From Nodosilinea sp. P-1105 (GTDB lineage Bacteria; Cyanobacteriota; Cyanobacteriia; Phormidesmidales; Phormidesmidaceae): DNA of 64,000 nt. This document shows, piece by piece, positions 53,272 to 62,400 of the stretch. The DNA lies in contig NZ_SMDQ01000025.1 in the NCBI RefSeq assembly GCF_012911975.1, forward strand, positions 1 to 64,000, written 5' to 3'. Positions within the stretch are counted from its first letter, which is position 1. Each line of letters opens with the position of its first letter. A program made the translations under genes and the position numbers. A model generated the notes under the pieces. That model did not search any database and was not told the origin of the DNA. It saw only the letters and a list, made by a program, of their open reading frames with translations.

Positions 53272-55122
53272 ATGACGTATCGATTTCGACGACGCCTTCA
53301 ACGCCTGGGCCTGGTGGCTATAGGCCTGCTAACAGCAGGTCTGGTCTGGTTGAAGCCAGCCCCCCAAGCCGCCACACAACCCTGGATTCCCACCCTACCC
53401 GTGCAGTGGGAGCAGCAGTACGCCCGGGTGCCCGATTGGTCACAGCTGACCCTGGCCAACTTGCCGCCGTTACTCGCTGGTGGAGCCATTGAGATTCCTG
53501 GCGATCTGGTGGCCAGCCTGGGCTACGATCCCTCTCGCCTTTGGCAAGCCGGGCAGTCGGTAGTCGAGGTGCTGAAGCTGGGGGATTTTCAGACCAGTCT
53601 TTATCCTCAGTTGTTTAATCTCCAGACCCTGGCTCAGTTTGCTCAGCTTGACCTGAGCCAGGTGGCCCTGAGCGCTCTGGAACTGGTGGGCTGGCAGCGG
53701 GTGGAGGATCTGGTCACGGCTATTCCAGGGTTAGGCACCCTGCGCCTAGAACAGGTGCCGCCGCTGGAAGCGCTGATGTCCCAAGCGCTGCCGGTGTCGA
53801 GGCTGCGGGGATTTAGCGGGAATGACCTGACCCTCTCCAACCTGCTGGCGGAGTTTCCCGATCTAGGTCAACTGAGTCTGGGACAACTGGGTAGTCAGCT
53901 CAATTCGTTTGCCCTGAGCGATATTCCGGGACTAACCGGCATTTCCTTACAGAACTTTCGCGACTGGGGCAACAGCACTATCGGCGGGGTGCCGGGACTG
54001 GCGTCGGTGCCTCTGGATCAGATGCCCAATCCGCTCTCCGGGGCCGGGGCCATTGGCCAGATCGATATGGTCTACGGTCAGGCCGAAACCCAGCGGCAGG
54101 CAACGATCTCAGGCAGTAAGCAGGCCGGATTTCAGGTGCCCTGTGAGGAGTCCTGCGCCCATGTGGAGTTTGCCGGAACGCCAGGCCTGCACGGCAAGCA
54201 GTGGATTTCAGGGCAGGTGCAGCAAGTGCCAGGGGGCGAAGGGTTTCTGTCATTTGTCAATGGCGGCCAGGAGCCGACTGGACGGCATCCCTTTGGCGAG
54301 GCCTTCAAAGTGGCCCTGTGGGATGTGGATGAATCCTCAGGTACGGTCAGCACGGCCCTGTTTTTTCGCATGTGTCAGCGGGGGGGCTTTTTCACCCCAG
54401 ATCTGGGTTGTACGCCTTACTTCATTGGCCCGGTGCCGTTTATGACCTACCAGGAAACAGATTTTATGCTGGTGGGGGCTGTGGATGGCGGGAGTGGAGG
54501 CCAGGCAGCATCGAGCCTACCGGTGGTATCGGCATCTGCTGGAGCATTACCCCAGTCAACCTCACAGAAACATCAGCGGCTGCCAGGGGATCTGAGCAAT
54601 CTCAAACCCTGCGGGCCTGGTCATGGCGAGCTTGATCTGGGGGCACTTTCAACCGCCATTGCTACCCTCAGTCGCTATCCCACCGCCATTGGTCCCTATG
54701 GCTGTGATCCCCAGGGCCACTGCGGTCGCCGCTTGGGCCAATACCCTCTGATGAGCTATCAGCCGGAGGTGCAGGCGATGATTGTGGCTCAGCCTGGGGG
54801 GCAGGAGTTTCTCAAGCGAGTTGAGGCTGGGGCTGCGATTAACGCCGATGAAGTCGAACGGTTCTTGCCCAAAGCTACCCAAACCCATCTGGTGAAGGCA
54901 TCCCTGCAAGCCATTGCTAAACAGGTCCAGGGCGAAGGGTTATCGGAGGCTGCTCTGATTGAGCGCATTGGCCAGCACTACTTTGGTGGTCCAGGGGTGC
55001 CGGTGGACGGCACGGTGGCTGACATTCAGGGCCAGATCTTTCTCAATCCACAAACCGCTTGGTTGAGCCAGGCCTATGCCCAGGCCAAAGGCTGTCTAGC
55101 TCAAGGAGGTGGCCGAGGATGA
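53272..55122 (+). CDS. Large exported transfer protein
   Basis: I start at ATG 53272 behind a GGGAGAT Shine-Dalgarno, giving 616 aa; the track start is in the previous gene. The N-terminus is a signal-type helix ('RLQRLGLVAIGLLTAGLVWL'). Residues 60-240 contain repeated Leu-rich turns ('LPPLLAGGAIEIPGD', 'LRLEQVPPLEAL', 'LSLGQLGSQLNSFALSDIPGLTGISL'). Later come Cys-containing loops ('QVPCEESCAHVEF', 'RMCQRGGFFTPDLGCTPYF', 'GCDPQGHCGRRLGQYPLMSYQPEVQ'). The last could be a peptidoglycan-processing domain, as I recall similar strings in plasmid proteins, but I cannot confirm it. It overlaps the next gene by four bases. Confidence 0.7.
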   Translation: MTYRFRRRLQRLGLVAIGLLTAGLVWLKPAPQAATQPWIPTLPVQWEQQYARVPDWSQLTLANLPPLLAGGAIEIPGDLVASLGYDPSRLWQAGQSVVEVLKLGDFQTSLYPQLFNLQTLAQFAQLDLSQVALSALELVGWQRVEDLVTAIPGLGTLRLEQVPPLEALMSQALPVSRLRGFSGNDLTLSNLLAEFPDLGQLSLGQLGSQLNSFALSDIPGLTGISLQNFRDWGNSTIGGVPGLASVPLDQMPNPLSGAGAIGQIDMVYGQAETQRQATISGSKQAGFQVPCEESCAHVEFAGTPGLHGKQWISGQVQQVPGGEGFLSFVNGGQEPTGRHPFGEAFKVALWDVDESSGTVSTALFFRMCQRGGFFTPDLGCTPYFIGPVPFMTYQETDFMLVGAVDGGSGGQAASSLPVVSASAGALPQSTSQKHQRLPGDLSNLKPCGPGHGELDLGALSTAIATLSRYPTAIGPYGCDPQGHCGRRLGQYPLMSYQPEVQAMIVAQPGGQEFLKRVEAGAAINADEVERFLPKATQTHLVKASLQAIAKQVQGEGLSEAALIERIGQHYFGGPGVPVDGTVADIQGQIFLNPQTAWLSQAYAQAKGCLAQGGGRG

Positions 55123-55649
55123 GGTGGATCTTGCGGGTTAACCCCCTTCTGGTCTGTCTGGGGATGCTGTTGGCGCTTGCGGCCTGGTTCTGGCCTCGGC
55201 CATCGCCATCCGGCTGGCGCTTAGCCCAGGCGGTGGCTCCCCTGCCTTTGTTGAGTCAAATCATGCAGGACAACCTCAGCCCCAACTTCCCCGTTGATCC
55301 GGGGCAGATGCAGGTATGGCGGGTGCAGATCGCAGGTCAACGCCAGCCCCTGTATCTGGTGGATACCCGGGTAGAGGAAATCAAGACGCAGCCACTCTGT
55401 GGGGCAATGGGCTGTGCGTTCTTTGGCTATATCCCTCAAGACACCGGCTTTCAACGAGTGCTGGCCACCTACCTCATGCCCCACCTGCCACCAGGCCGGA
55501 CTCTGATTGAGCCAACGACAACTCTGGATCAGGGGTTACCTCGATTGGTGGTGACTCAGCAGGGGACTGACGGCGTGCAGCAATACACCCTGGGATTCAA
55601 CGGTGAAGTCTACGAAATTCAGCACATTGAGACTTGGGCACGACAATGA
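55119..55649 (+). CDS. Exported hypothetical transfer protein
   Basis: I start at ATG 55119 (overlap with the previous stop), 176 aa. It has one N-terminal helix ('LLVCLGMLLALAAWFWP') and a small outside domain with 'PLYLVDTRVEEIKTQPLCGAMGCAFFGYIPQ', in which two Cys may pair. No family is recognised. Position implies a part in mating channel or pilus assembly. Confidence 0.65.
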   Translation: MRWILRVNPLLVCLGMLLALAAWFWPRPSPSGWRLAQAVAPLPLLSQIMQDNLSPNFPVDPGQMQVWRVQIAGQRQPLYLVDTRVEEIKTQPLCGAMGCAFFGYIPQDTGFQRVLATYLMPHLPPGRTLIEPTTTLDQGLPRLVVTQQGTDGVQQYTLGFNGEVYEIQHIETWARQ

Positions 55650-57379
55650 CAACCTCCTCTCAACCCCAACGTCCCCTGGATCTCAGCATCTTACGGGATA
55701 CGGCCCAACCGTTTATAGACTCCGGCATGGGGACCCTACTGCTCGGCCTGGTGGTGCTGTGGGTGGGGATGGGCCTGTTTGGCAACAGCACCAAGAACAA
55801 GCTGGCGACGGGCCGCTTTGCGGGAAAGGCAGAACGGCGGCGGGCCAGGGCGCTGGGGCGGAAGCAGCAGCAGCAGCGGCATCCAGCCAGGGTACCCCTC
55901 AAAGCCGGAAACCTGGATATTCCCCAGGCTCAGCAGAGCATTGTGGTGGCAGGCGCTCCGGATTCAGGGAAAACCTACAGCATCATTGACCCGGCGATTC
56001 GTTCGGCCATAGCCCAGGGGTTTCCTATCGTGGTCTACGACTTCAAGGGCAGTCAGTTAGCGGCCCATGCCGCCTGGGCCGCCAGCCAGGGCTATCAGGT
56101 GGATGTGTTTGCACCGGGGCAACCCTACACTGGCGTTTGCAACCCGCTGGACTTTCTGGAAGACGAAACCGATGCTCTGATGGCGTCTCAGCTTGCCGCT
56201 GTGCTGCAAAAGAACACCCAACGGGACGGCGGCTACCGGGATAATGACTTCTTCAACAGTGCCGGTACCAATCTGGTGGAAGCGGTGATGCTGCTGGCCA
56301 AGCGTACCCCCTATCCCGACCTGCTGATGGCCAGCAAAATCTTGAACCTCTCCCACCTGCCGGGGCGCATCCGGCAGGCGGGAGAATCGGGGTGGATTCC
56401 GCCCTGGACGATGGAAAGCTTCAGTCAGCTGATTGCCTCCGAGGATGCCGATAAGCAGATCGCCGGGATTGTGGCCACCGCCCAGCGCACCTTCAAAACC
56501 TTTACCGGCAAGCAGTTGGTCTCCAGCTTCTGCAGCCAGACCACGATTCCCTTGGATATGACGGGCAAGCGGATTCTGTTTTTGCAGGTGGATATCCAGA
56601 AGCGCGATGCTGTCAGCCCCCTCTTGGCCGCCATCCTGCACCTGATTGTCACCCGCAACTTTGCTCGCCCCCGCTCTGAACCCCTGGTGATCGCCCTGGA
56701 TGAGTTGCCAACCCTTTACCTGCCGGACCTACCCAAGTGGATCAACGAGTTTCGCTCCTACGGGTTTGTGGCCCTACTGGGTTACCAGAACTTTGCCCAG
56801 CTCCAGCACATCTATGGGCGAGATCTGTCCAGAGCCCTGTTTGCCGCCTGTGGCACCAAGGTGTTTTTCAATCCCAAAGACCGGGAAACAGCCCAGGAGT
56901 TCTCGGGCTACCTGGGGGAAAAAGATGTGCGGATCTACACCCGCTCCCGCAGCCAGGGCCGCTATGGCAGCAATAGCCGTTCCGAGCAGTGCCAGCGGGT
57001 GCCGCTGATGACAGCGGATCAGATTCTGAAGCTGGACCAGGGGGAGTGCGTATTCATTAACCCAGCCTACCGGGGCGGGGGGGAGGCCTCGGTGCCGTTG
57101 CGGGTGCGGGTGAAGGTGTCTAAGCAGGAGCAAAAGACCCAGGCCCGCAGTGAAGCCCTCTGGCACAGCACGGTGCAGAAAAAGCTGATTGCCCGTTGTC
57201 AACAGCAGCGACAGCAGCGGCAGCAGCGGCTGACGGACTTGGACGCTGAGAACCAATTGCGCAAGGAAATGGCAGAGCGGTTATTTCCAGCGCCTGTGGG
57301 TGAGCAGAACGGATTATCAGGGGCATTTACTGCCGATTCCGACATTACTGAAGACGAATTTGATGAGGCCTTCCGATGA
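55646..57379 (+). CDS. virD4: VirD4/TraG-type coupling protein
   Basis: I start at ATG 55646 ('MTTSSQPQRPLDLSIL'), giving 577 aa, with the start overlapping the previous stop. One or two N-terminal helices ('LLLGLVVLWVGMGLF') anchor the protein. Walker A is 'VAGAPDSGKTYS' (about residue 101), 'PIVVYDFKGSQ' follows, Walker B is 'LVIALDELPTLYLPDLPKW' (about 348), and 'LLGYQNFAQLQHIYG' matches the coupling family. It brings the relaxosome to the channel. The C-terminus is Gln/Arg-rich. Confidence 0.92.
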   Translation: MTTSSQPQRPLDLSILRDTAQPFIDSGMGTLLLGLVVLWVGMGLFGNSTKNKLATGRFAGKAERRRARALGRKQQQQRHPARVPLKAGNLDIPQAQQSIVVAGAPDSGKTYSIIDPAIRSAIAQGFPIVVYDFKGSQLAAHAAWAASQGYQVDVFAPGQPYTGVCNPLDFLEDETDALMASQLAAVLQKNTQRDGGYRDNDFFNSAGTNLVEAVMLLAKRTPYPDLLMASKILNLSHLPGRIRQAGESGWIPPWTMESFSQLIASEDADKQIAGIVATAQRTFKTFTGKQLVSSFCSQTTIPLDMTGKRILFLQVDIQKRDAVSPLLAAILHLIVTRNFARPRSEPLVIALDELPTLYLPDLPKWINEFRSYGFVALLGYQNFAQLQHIYGRDLSRALFAACGTKVFFNPKDRETAQEFSGYLGEKDVRIYTRSRSQGRYGSNSRSEQCQRVPLMTADQILKLDQGECVFINPAYRGGGEASVPLRVRVKVSKQEQKTQARSEALWHSTVQKKLIARCQQQRQQRQQRLTDLDAENQLRKEMAERLFPAPVGEQNGLSGAFTADSDITEDEFDEAFR

Positions 57380-57711
57380 ACTATGACATCACAGCATGGG
57401 GACTCTCCCCAGGGGCTACCGCGTATTTAAACCAGCACCCGGAACGGATTCCGGCTTTGGCGGTAGCTAAAGCCTTACCGCCGCTACCGCCAGGCTATGG
57501 GCCTGAGGTGGTAGAGGTGCTATTTGACGATGTGCCTTACCTCCGGTCAGTGGGCGGAGTGTTGGTCTTTTCCCGAGACTGCTTACCAGACTACCAACCG
57601 GGCTGTGTGGAATATCGCCTGGATGATCAGCTGGCCTTTTTCCAGGTCGGTCGTGAGGTGGTGATTGACCGCATGGGTGGTCTAGGACTGGTGCAGGGGA
57701 GGGTAGCATGA
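57376..57711 (+). CDS. Small hypothetical protein (111 aa)
   Basis: This 111-aa protein overlaps the coupling protein by ATGA and the next gene by ATGA. It is soluble and acidic in the middle ('PEVVEVLFDDVPYLRSVGGVLVFSRDC'), with no known domain. Coupled translation on both sides suggests it belongs to the transfer complex or its cargo. Confidence 0.7.
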   Translation: MNYDITAWGLSPGATAYLNQHPERIPALAVAKALPPLPPGYGPEVVEVLFDDVPYLRSVGGVLVFSRDCLPDYQPGCVEYRLDDQLAFFQVGREVVIDRMGGLGLVQGRVA

Positions 57712-59363
57712 ATCCTTTTGTGATTAGTCCCCAAGAGGCCCAGGCGATTCAAGAAGATGAGGTGCAGCTGGTGATGGCCCTGACCCAGGTGAGTCAGCGA
57801 CTGTCACTGAGCTTTAAGCCATCACGACCACAGCCCCCACTGGGTCAAGATGACCTGCGGATTCAGCTGGGGCAGCGGGTGGTTTACGGGCAATTGGCCG
57901 ATGGCAGCATACGGCGGGAGCTGAATCCTAACAGCCTGAAGATCATTCTGGATGCCATGCAGCAGCCGGTCACCCCTGGGGTTGACCCAGAGGCATACCG
58001 GGGTAAAGTCCCGGCAATTGAGATCCGTGACGGGGGCACAGTGCTGTTTCGGGAAGAGCGGGATGGGGCGATTACCGTCAACCAGATTCAGCTCCAGATT
58101 GAGCAGCCGGTTCAGCCCCAGGGGGCGCAGCCCTCGCCAGCGCTGCAGGCGCTGGACGCCATTACTGCCATGGAGCCTGCCCCACTCAACCCGGGTCGGT
58201 CAACGGTGATCCCTGCCGGTCTCCCCACTCCAGATGCCGATCAGGTTGCTCAGATCGCCGCGCAATTGCTCAATCCCTTAAATGACGCGACACCAATCTA
58301 CGAGTCGGTAGCGGTCGGCTCTTACCACATCAAACAAAATGGTCATCATCTGGCAGTCCGGCGGGACAATCACCTGATTCTGTTAGTGCGGGATGGGGCG
58401 GTGGTCTCCCATCAGTTGCAGGAGGCTGACCGAGCCGCCTTTCTGGAATGGGAAACCCGGCTCTCTCCAGCTGTAGCCGCAGCGGCAGCGGAGACGATGC
58501 AGCCCGAACTCTCCCGCAATGGGTCAACGCCCCAGCCATCACTCAATGGGTCAACCCCGCCAGCCATGACTGCAGCGACGGCGCAGCCAAAGCCATCCCG
58601 CAATGGTTCAACCCCGCCAGCGCTGACGGTGTTGAACCGGGAGGTGGAGCGGTTAGGGGAACGCCCCACGAAAGCGCTGTTGCAAGCTACCGTCCAGGCC
58701 TGGCAACAACAGGCGCTAACGGGGCGTATGACCCAGTGGCTCAGTCAACAGCTGGACAATCGGCGCCATCAGCAGGTGGCCCGGGCGGTGGTGGCGCTGT
58801 TCCAACGGGGGCATGAGCGGACCGGAGAGAATCTCTACCAAATCGGGGACTACAGCCTCAGCCGTCAGGGATTGGGGCATTACACCCTGCGGGATCAACA
58901 GGGAGAGTTAATGCAGCTACGGGTGACTCGGCCTGCCGGGCTGGGCCGAAGTATCGAGGTGGTATCGGTGGCTGAACGGCTGAGTGATTTTCAGCGACAG
59001 ACGTTGAACCGTCTACGCCATAACCGGGCAGCGATGCCCCAGGGCAAGCTGGACGTGGCAGCGGTTTATGCAGCTCGCACCCGCAGGGTTGAACACACGG
59101 TGCGGGACTTTCTCCAGAATCATGTCTACGCCAACACCTGGAACAGGGAGGGGGGCCAGTTCAAGCTGGAAGTGGGCACTGACGACCTGTTGCGAATTAC
59201 TGACAAGTGGGGGCGCGGGGTGGTGTTTGAACGGCAGCACAACACCGTCGTCTCGCGGCTGAATCAGCAGGACTTGCTCCACTTTGAGCGGCTGGAGCAG
59301 CGGATGCATCTGGTTAGACAGCGCTCCCACCGTCAACCGAAGGCTCAGATGGAGTTGGGTTGA
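57708..59363 (+). CDS. Hypothetical transfer-module protein (551 aa)
   Basis: This protein has an N-terminal helical domain, a middle linker with repeated 'RNGSTP'-like units ('SRNGSTPQPSLNGSTPPAM...SRNGSTPPAL'), and a C-terminal domain rich in Arg, Gln and Leu ('VARAVVALFQRGHERTGENLYQIGDYSLSRQGLGHYTLRDQQGEL'). No family is recognised. It lies between the VirD4-like gene and the methylase-helicase, so it may handle DNA. The C-terminal 'RRVEHTVRDFLQNHVYANTWNREGGQFKLEV' is basic and compact. Confidence 0.75.
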   Translation: MNPFVISPQEAQAIQEDEVQLVMALTQVSQRLSLSFKPSRPQPPLGQDDLRIQLGQRVVYGQLADGSIRRELNPNSLKIILDAMQQPVTPGVDPEAYRGKVPAIEIRDGGTVLFREERDGAITVNQIQLQIEQPVQPQGAQPSPALQALDAITAMEPAPLNPGRSTVIPAGLPTPDADQVAQIAAQLLNPLNDATPIYESVAVGSYHIKQNGHHLAVRRDNHLILLVRDGAVVSHQLQEADRAAFLEWETRLSPAVAAAAAETMQPELSRNGSTPQPSLNGSTPPAMTAATAQPKPSRNGSTPPALTVLNREVERLGERPTKALLQATVQAWQQQALTGRMTQWLSQQLDNRRHQQVARAVVALFQRGHERTGENLYQIGDYSLSRQGLGHYTLRDQQGELMQLRVTRPAGLGRSIEVVSVAERLSDFQRQTLNRLRHNRAAMPQGKLDVAAVYAARTRRVEHTVRDFLQNHVYANTWNREGGQFKLEVGTDDLLRITDKWGRGVVFERQHNTVVSRLNQQDLLHFERLEQRMHLVRQRSHRQPKAQMELG

Positions 59364-59464
59364 TTCCAGTCTTTGCTTCGCCATCAGGGCGATTGCACCG
59401 GGCGGGCACATAGGCACCGCCCCCACCGCATCTACCTTGACTGTCTCTTGCGGAGATCTTTGCC

Positions 59465-62400
59465 ATGGGCCATCCTCAATTGGCTGAGGCCTATGCTTCC
59501 TATTTCTCATCTGGAGAAGGCTTTGGCTCCATTGTCGAAGCACGGCGGTTTGCGACATCTGTACTTGGGGAGCCGGTACAGCCAGGCACGCCCCTGGCCA
59601 AGGTGGTGGATGAGTCCATTGAAGCGGCGGTGGTGCGGGCCGGACAACAGGTGGTGGCAGGTTCCCAGACTACCCATGAGGCCTATGACCGGCTGGTGAC
59701 TTTGCTCCAGCGACAGCCCAATCTGAGCGTGCGGTCATCCACCTCGGTGCTGCAACAGGCGTACAGTACGCCGATTCCCATTGCTTATCTGGCCTCGGTT
59801 TTGGGTGGAATTGACGCTGATAAGACGGTCTATGAACCCACAGCAGGAAATGGAGCACTGCTGATTGGGGCCAATCCAGAGAAAGTGATCGCCAATGAGC
59901 TGAATCCAGATCGCTTCGCTGAACTCCAGACCCGAGGCTTCGGCCAACTGACCCAGGCCGATGCCCTGACCTATAAGCCTGAGACCCCGGTGGATGTGGT
60001 CATTTGTAATCCGCCCTTTGGGGTAGTCAAAGACGAACAACGCCATACCCGCCGCTTTCCCATCGCTGACACCTGGACGACACAGGTTGATCAGGTGATC
60101 GCCCTGAGGGCATTGACAGTGATGAAGGAGGAGGGGCGTGGGGTGCTAATTCTGGGCGGTAAGCAGGGGCGGGAGGAGGAACTGCGTTCGGAGCGCTACA
60201 ACAGCCGGGAGAGTCGGGCCTTTTATTACCTGCTGTATGGCCATTATCGGGTTACCCAGCATATTTCCATCTGGGGAGACCTGTACCGCAAACAGGGCGC
60301 CGGGTTTCCCATCGACGTGATTGTGATTGAGGGGCGAGGTGAATCAGATCGCCCCCTGCCTGCCGCTGAGGTACCGATCATCTACCCATCGTTTGCTGAA
60401 CTAAAGGAGTTGATTCCCCATGAACCTATCTACCATGCCCGTATCCCCCTGGACGTATCCGTTCATGACCAGCCAGTACCCCAGCTTTCCCAACCTTTGG
60501 ACGCTGGAGAGCCTGGGGCTACTGTTTATCGTCAAGGTGCCGCCAGCGCTAGCGCAGCTGAACGAAGCGACTTACCTACAGCTGATGCAGACCCGGCTGG
60601 ACAGCGTGATTCAGTCCTCCGTCTCGGCAACCTCCCAGATCGAGACGCAACAACAGCTGGCCAGCACTCTCAGTCAACTGGACTCGGCCCAGGAGATTCC
60701 ACTGTTGGACCCCGACGAGGAGCCGGACTTCGCCCTGGGGCAGTGGCGGCAGCAGTGGGCGGAGACCCTGGTTCTGAGCAACTGGCGGTTTCAGGAACGG
60801 CTGCGCCACTACGGGGCGAGCTTTCCGGTAACCCCCGTCACCCCCAACTATCCGGACTATCTGGATTGGATCAGCCTGCACGACGAAACGACGCTAGAGG
60901 CCTGGCTGGCCGAACTGACGCTATAGCCCTTCACCCGGAACTAACCATGACTACTCCTGTTTCAACTGGCGAGGCTTACGATGTGCAGCCTCGTCAGGTC
61001 GATTACGTGCCCAAAAGCAAGGGCTTTTCGACTCAGACCCTGATTCCCTTCAACATGGCCAGTGCCGCCCAGCAGGCGCTGGAGCGCTTTGAGCAGCAGC
61101 ACGGCGACATCGATGAGTACCTGGCCACCCGCCTGGGCTATGGCTCGGTGTCCGAACTCCACGGTTACTTCAGTGCGGAGCAGGTCGATGCTTCCGCTTT
61201 AGCAATCAGCAATATCGAGCGGGGGGCTGGGTTCATTACCGGCGACCAGACCGGCATCGGCAAGGGCCGGATCTGCGCCAGCATCATGCGCTATGCCCAG
61301 CAACAGGGCAAGATTGCCCTATTCATCACCAAGGACAAACCCCTCTACGCCGACATGATGCGGGATGTGGGGGATATCGGCATGCGGCGGTTTACGCCGT
61401 TTATTACTGACAGCGGCACCGAGATTCCCCTGGCCAATGGGGCGGCGTTGAAGACGGCTGGGGCCGCCAAGCAGCAGGCAGAAATGCAGGCGATGATTCA
61501 GCGGGGTAACCTGGGCCGCTACAGCGCGGTGTTCACCACTTACAGCCAGCTGCAGACGGTGGGCAAGAAGGAACCGCTGCGGCGAAACTTTCTGCGCAAA
61601 ATGGCTCCCAATGCCATTTTGATCCTGGATGAGGCCCACCAGGCGGGGGGCAGCAAGGGCGGCTGGAAGGAAGCCGGGCCACCGGATCGGGCTGACTTTG
61701 TGCGGGAATTGATCGACCTGTCATCGGGGGTGTTCTATTCCTCGGCCACCTACGCCAAGCGAGCCGATGTGATGGATCTCTATGCTCGTCGCACCGATTT
61801 GCGGCTGGGCGTTAGCAGTATGACGGCGCTGGAGAATATCTTGACGCGGGGCGGGGTGCCGCTTCAGCAGATTGTGGCCAGCAAGTTTGTGGCCTCGGGG
61901 CAAATGCTCCGGCGGGAGCGGTCTTACGAGGGAATTTCCTTTCAGGCCAAGACGGTGCCGGTGGATCGGGAGGTGGCCGATGATTTTTCGGCAGCGATGC
62001 GGGCGATTAAGGACTTTGACCGGGCTAAGCAGAAGGCGGTGAAGGCAATCAGCAAAGCGGTGAAGGCGGAGGCCAAAGCCCTGGGGGAGGATGGAGCAAT
62101 TGGCGATGTGGGGGCCAAGAGTACCAATTTCACGTCGTTGATGCACAACTGCATTGAGCAGGGGTTGCTGGCCCAGAAAGCAGATGCCACGGTGCAGGAG
62201 GCGATCTTAGCGCTCCAGCGGGGTGAAAAGCCGGTGATTACCGTGGCTAACACCATGGGCAGCTTCATCCAGGCCTATGCCGAGTCCCAGGATTTATCGC
62301 CGGGGGATGCGATGGATTTGTCCTTTGGGGATCTGCTGGAGCGGTATCTGGAGCGTTCCAGAGACGTGGTCGTCAAAGACTATCGGGGCCAGGCCACCCG

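Noticed and set aside
59465-60425. Frameshift in the methylase that would end it at the TGA at 60421
   Set aside because: The current frame reads naturally ('AELKELIP') up to and past that point, while the frame leading to the TGA reads poorly, so I see no evidence of a sequencing indel.
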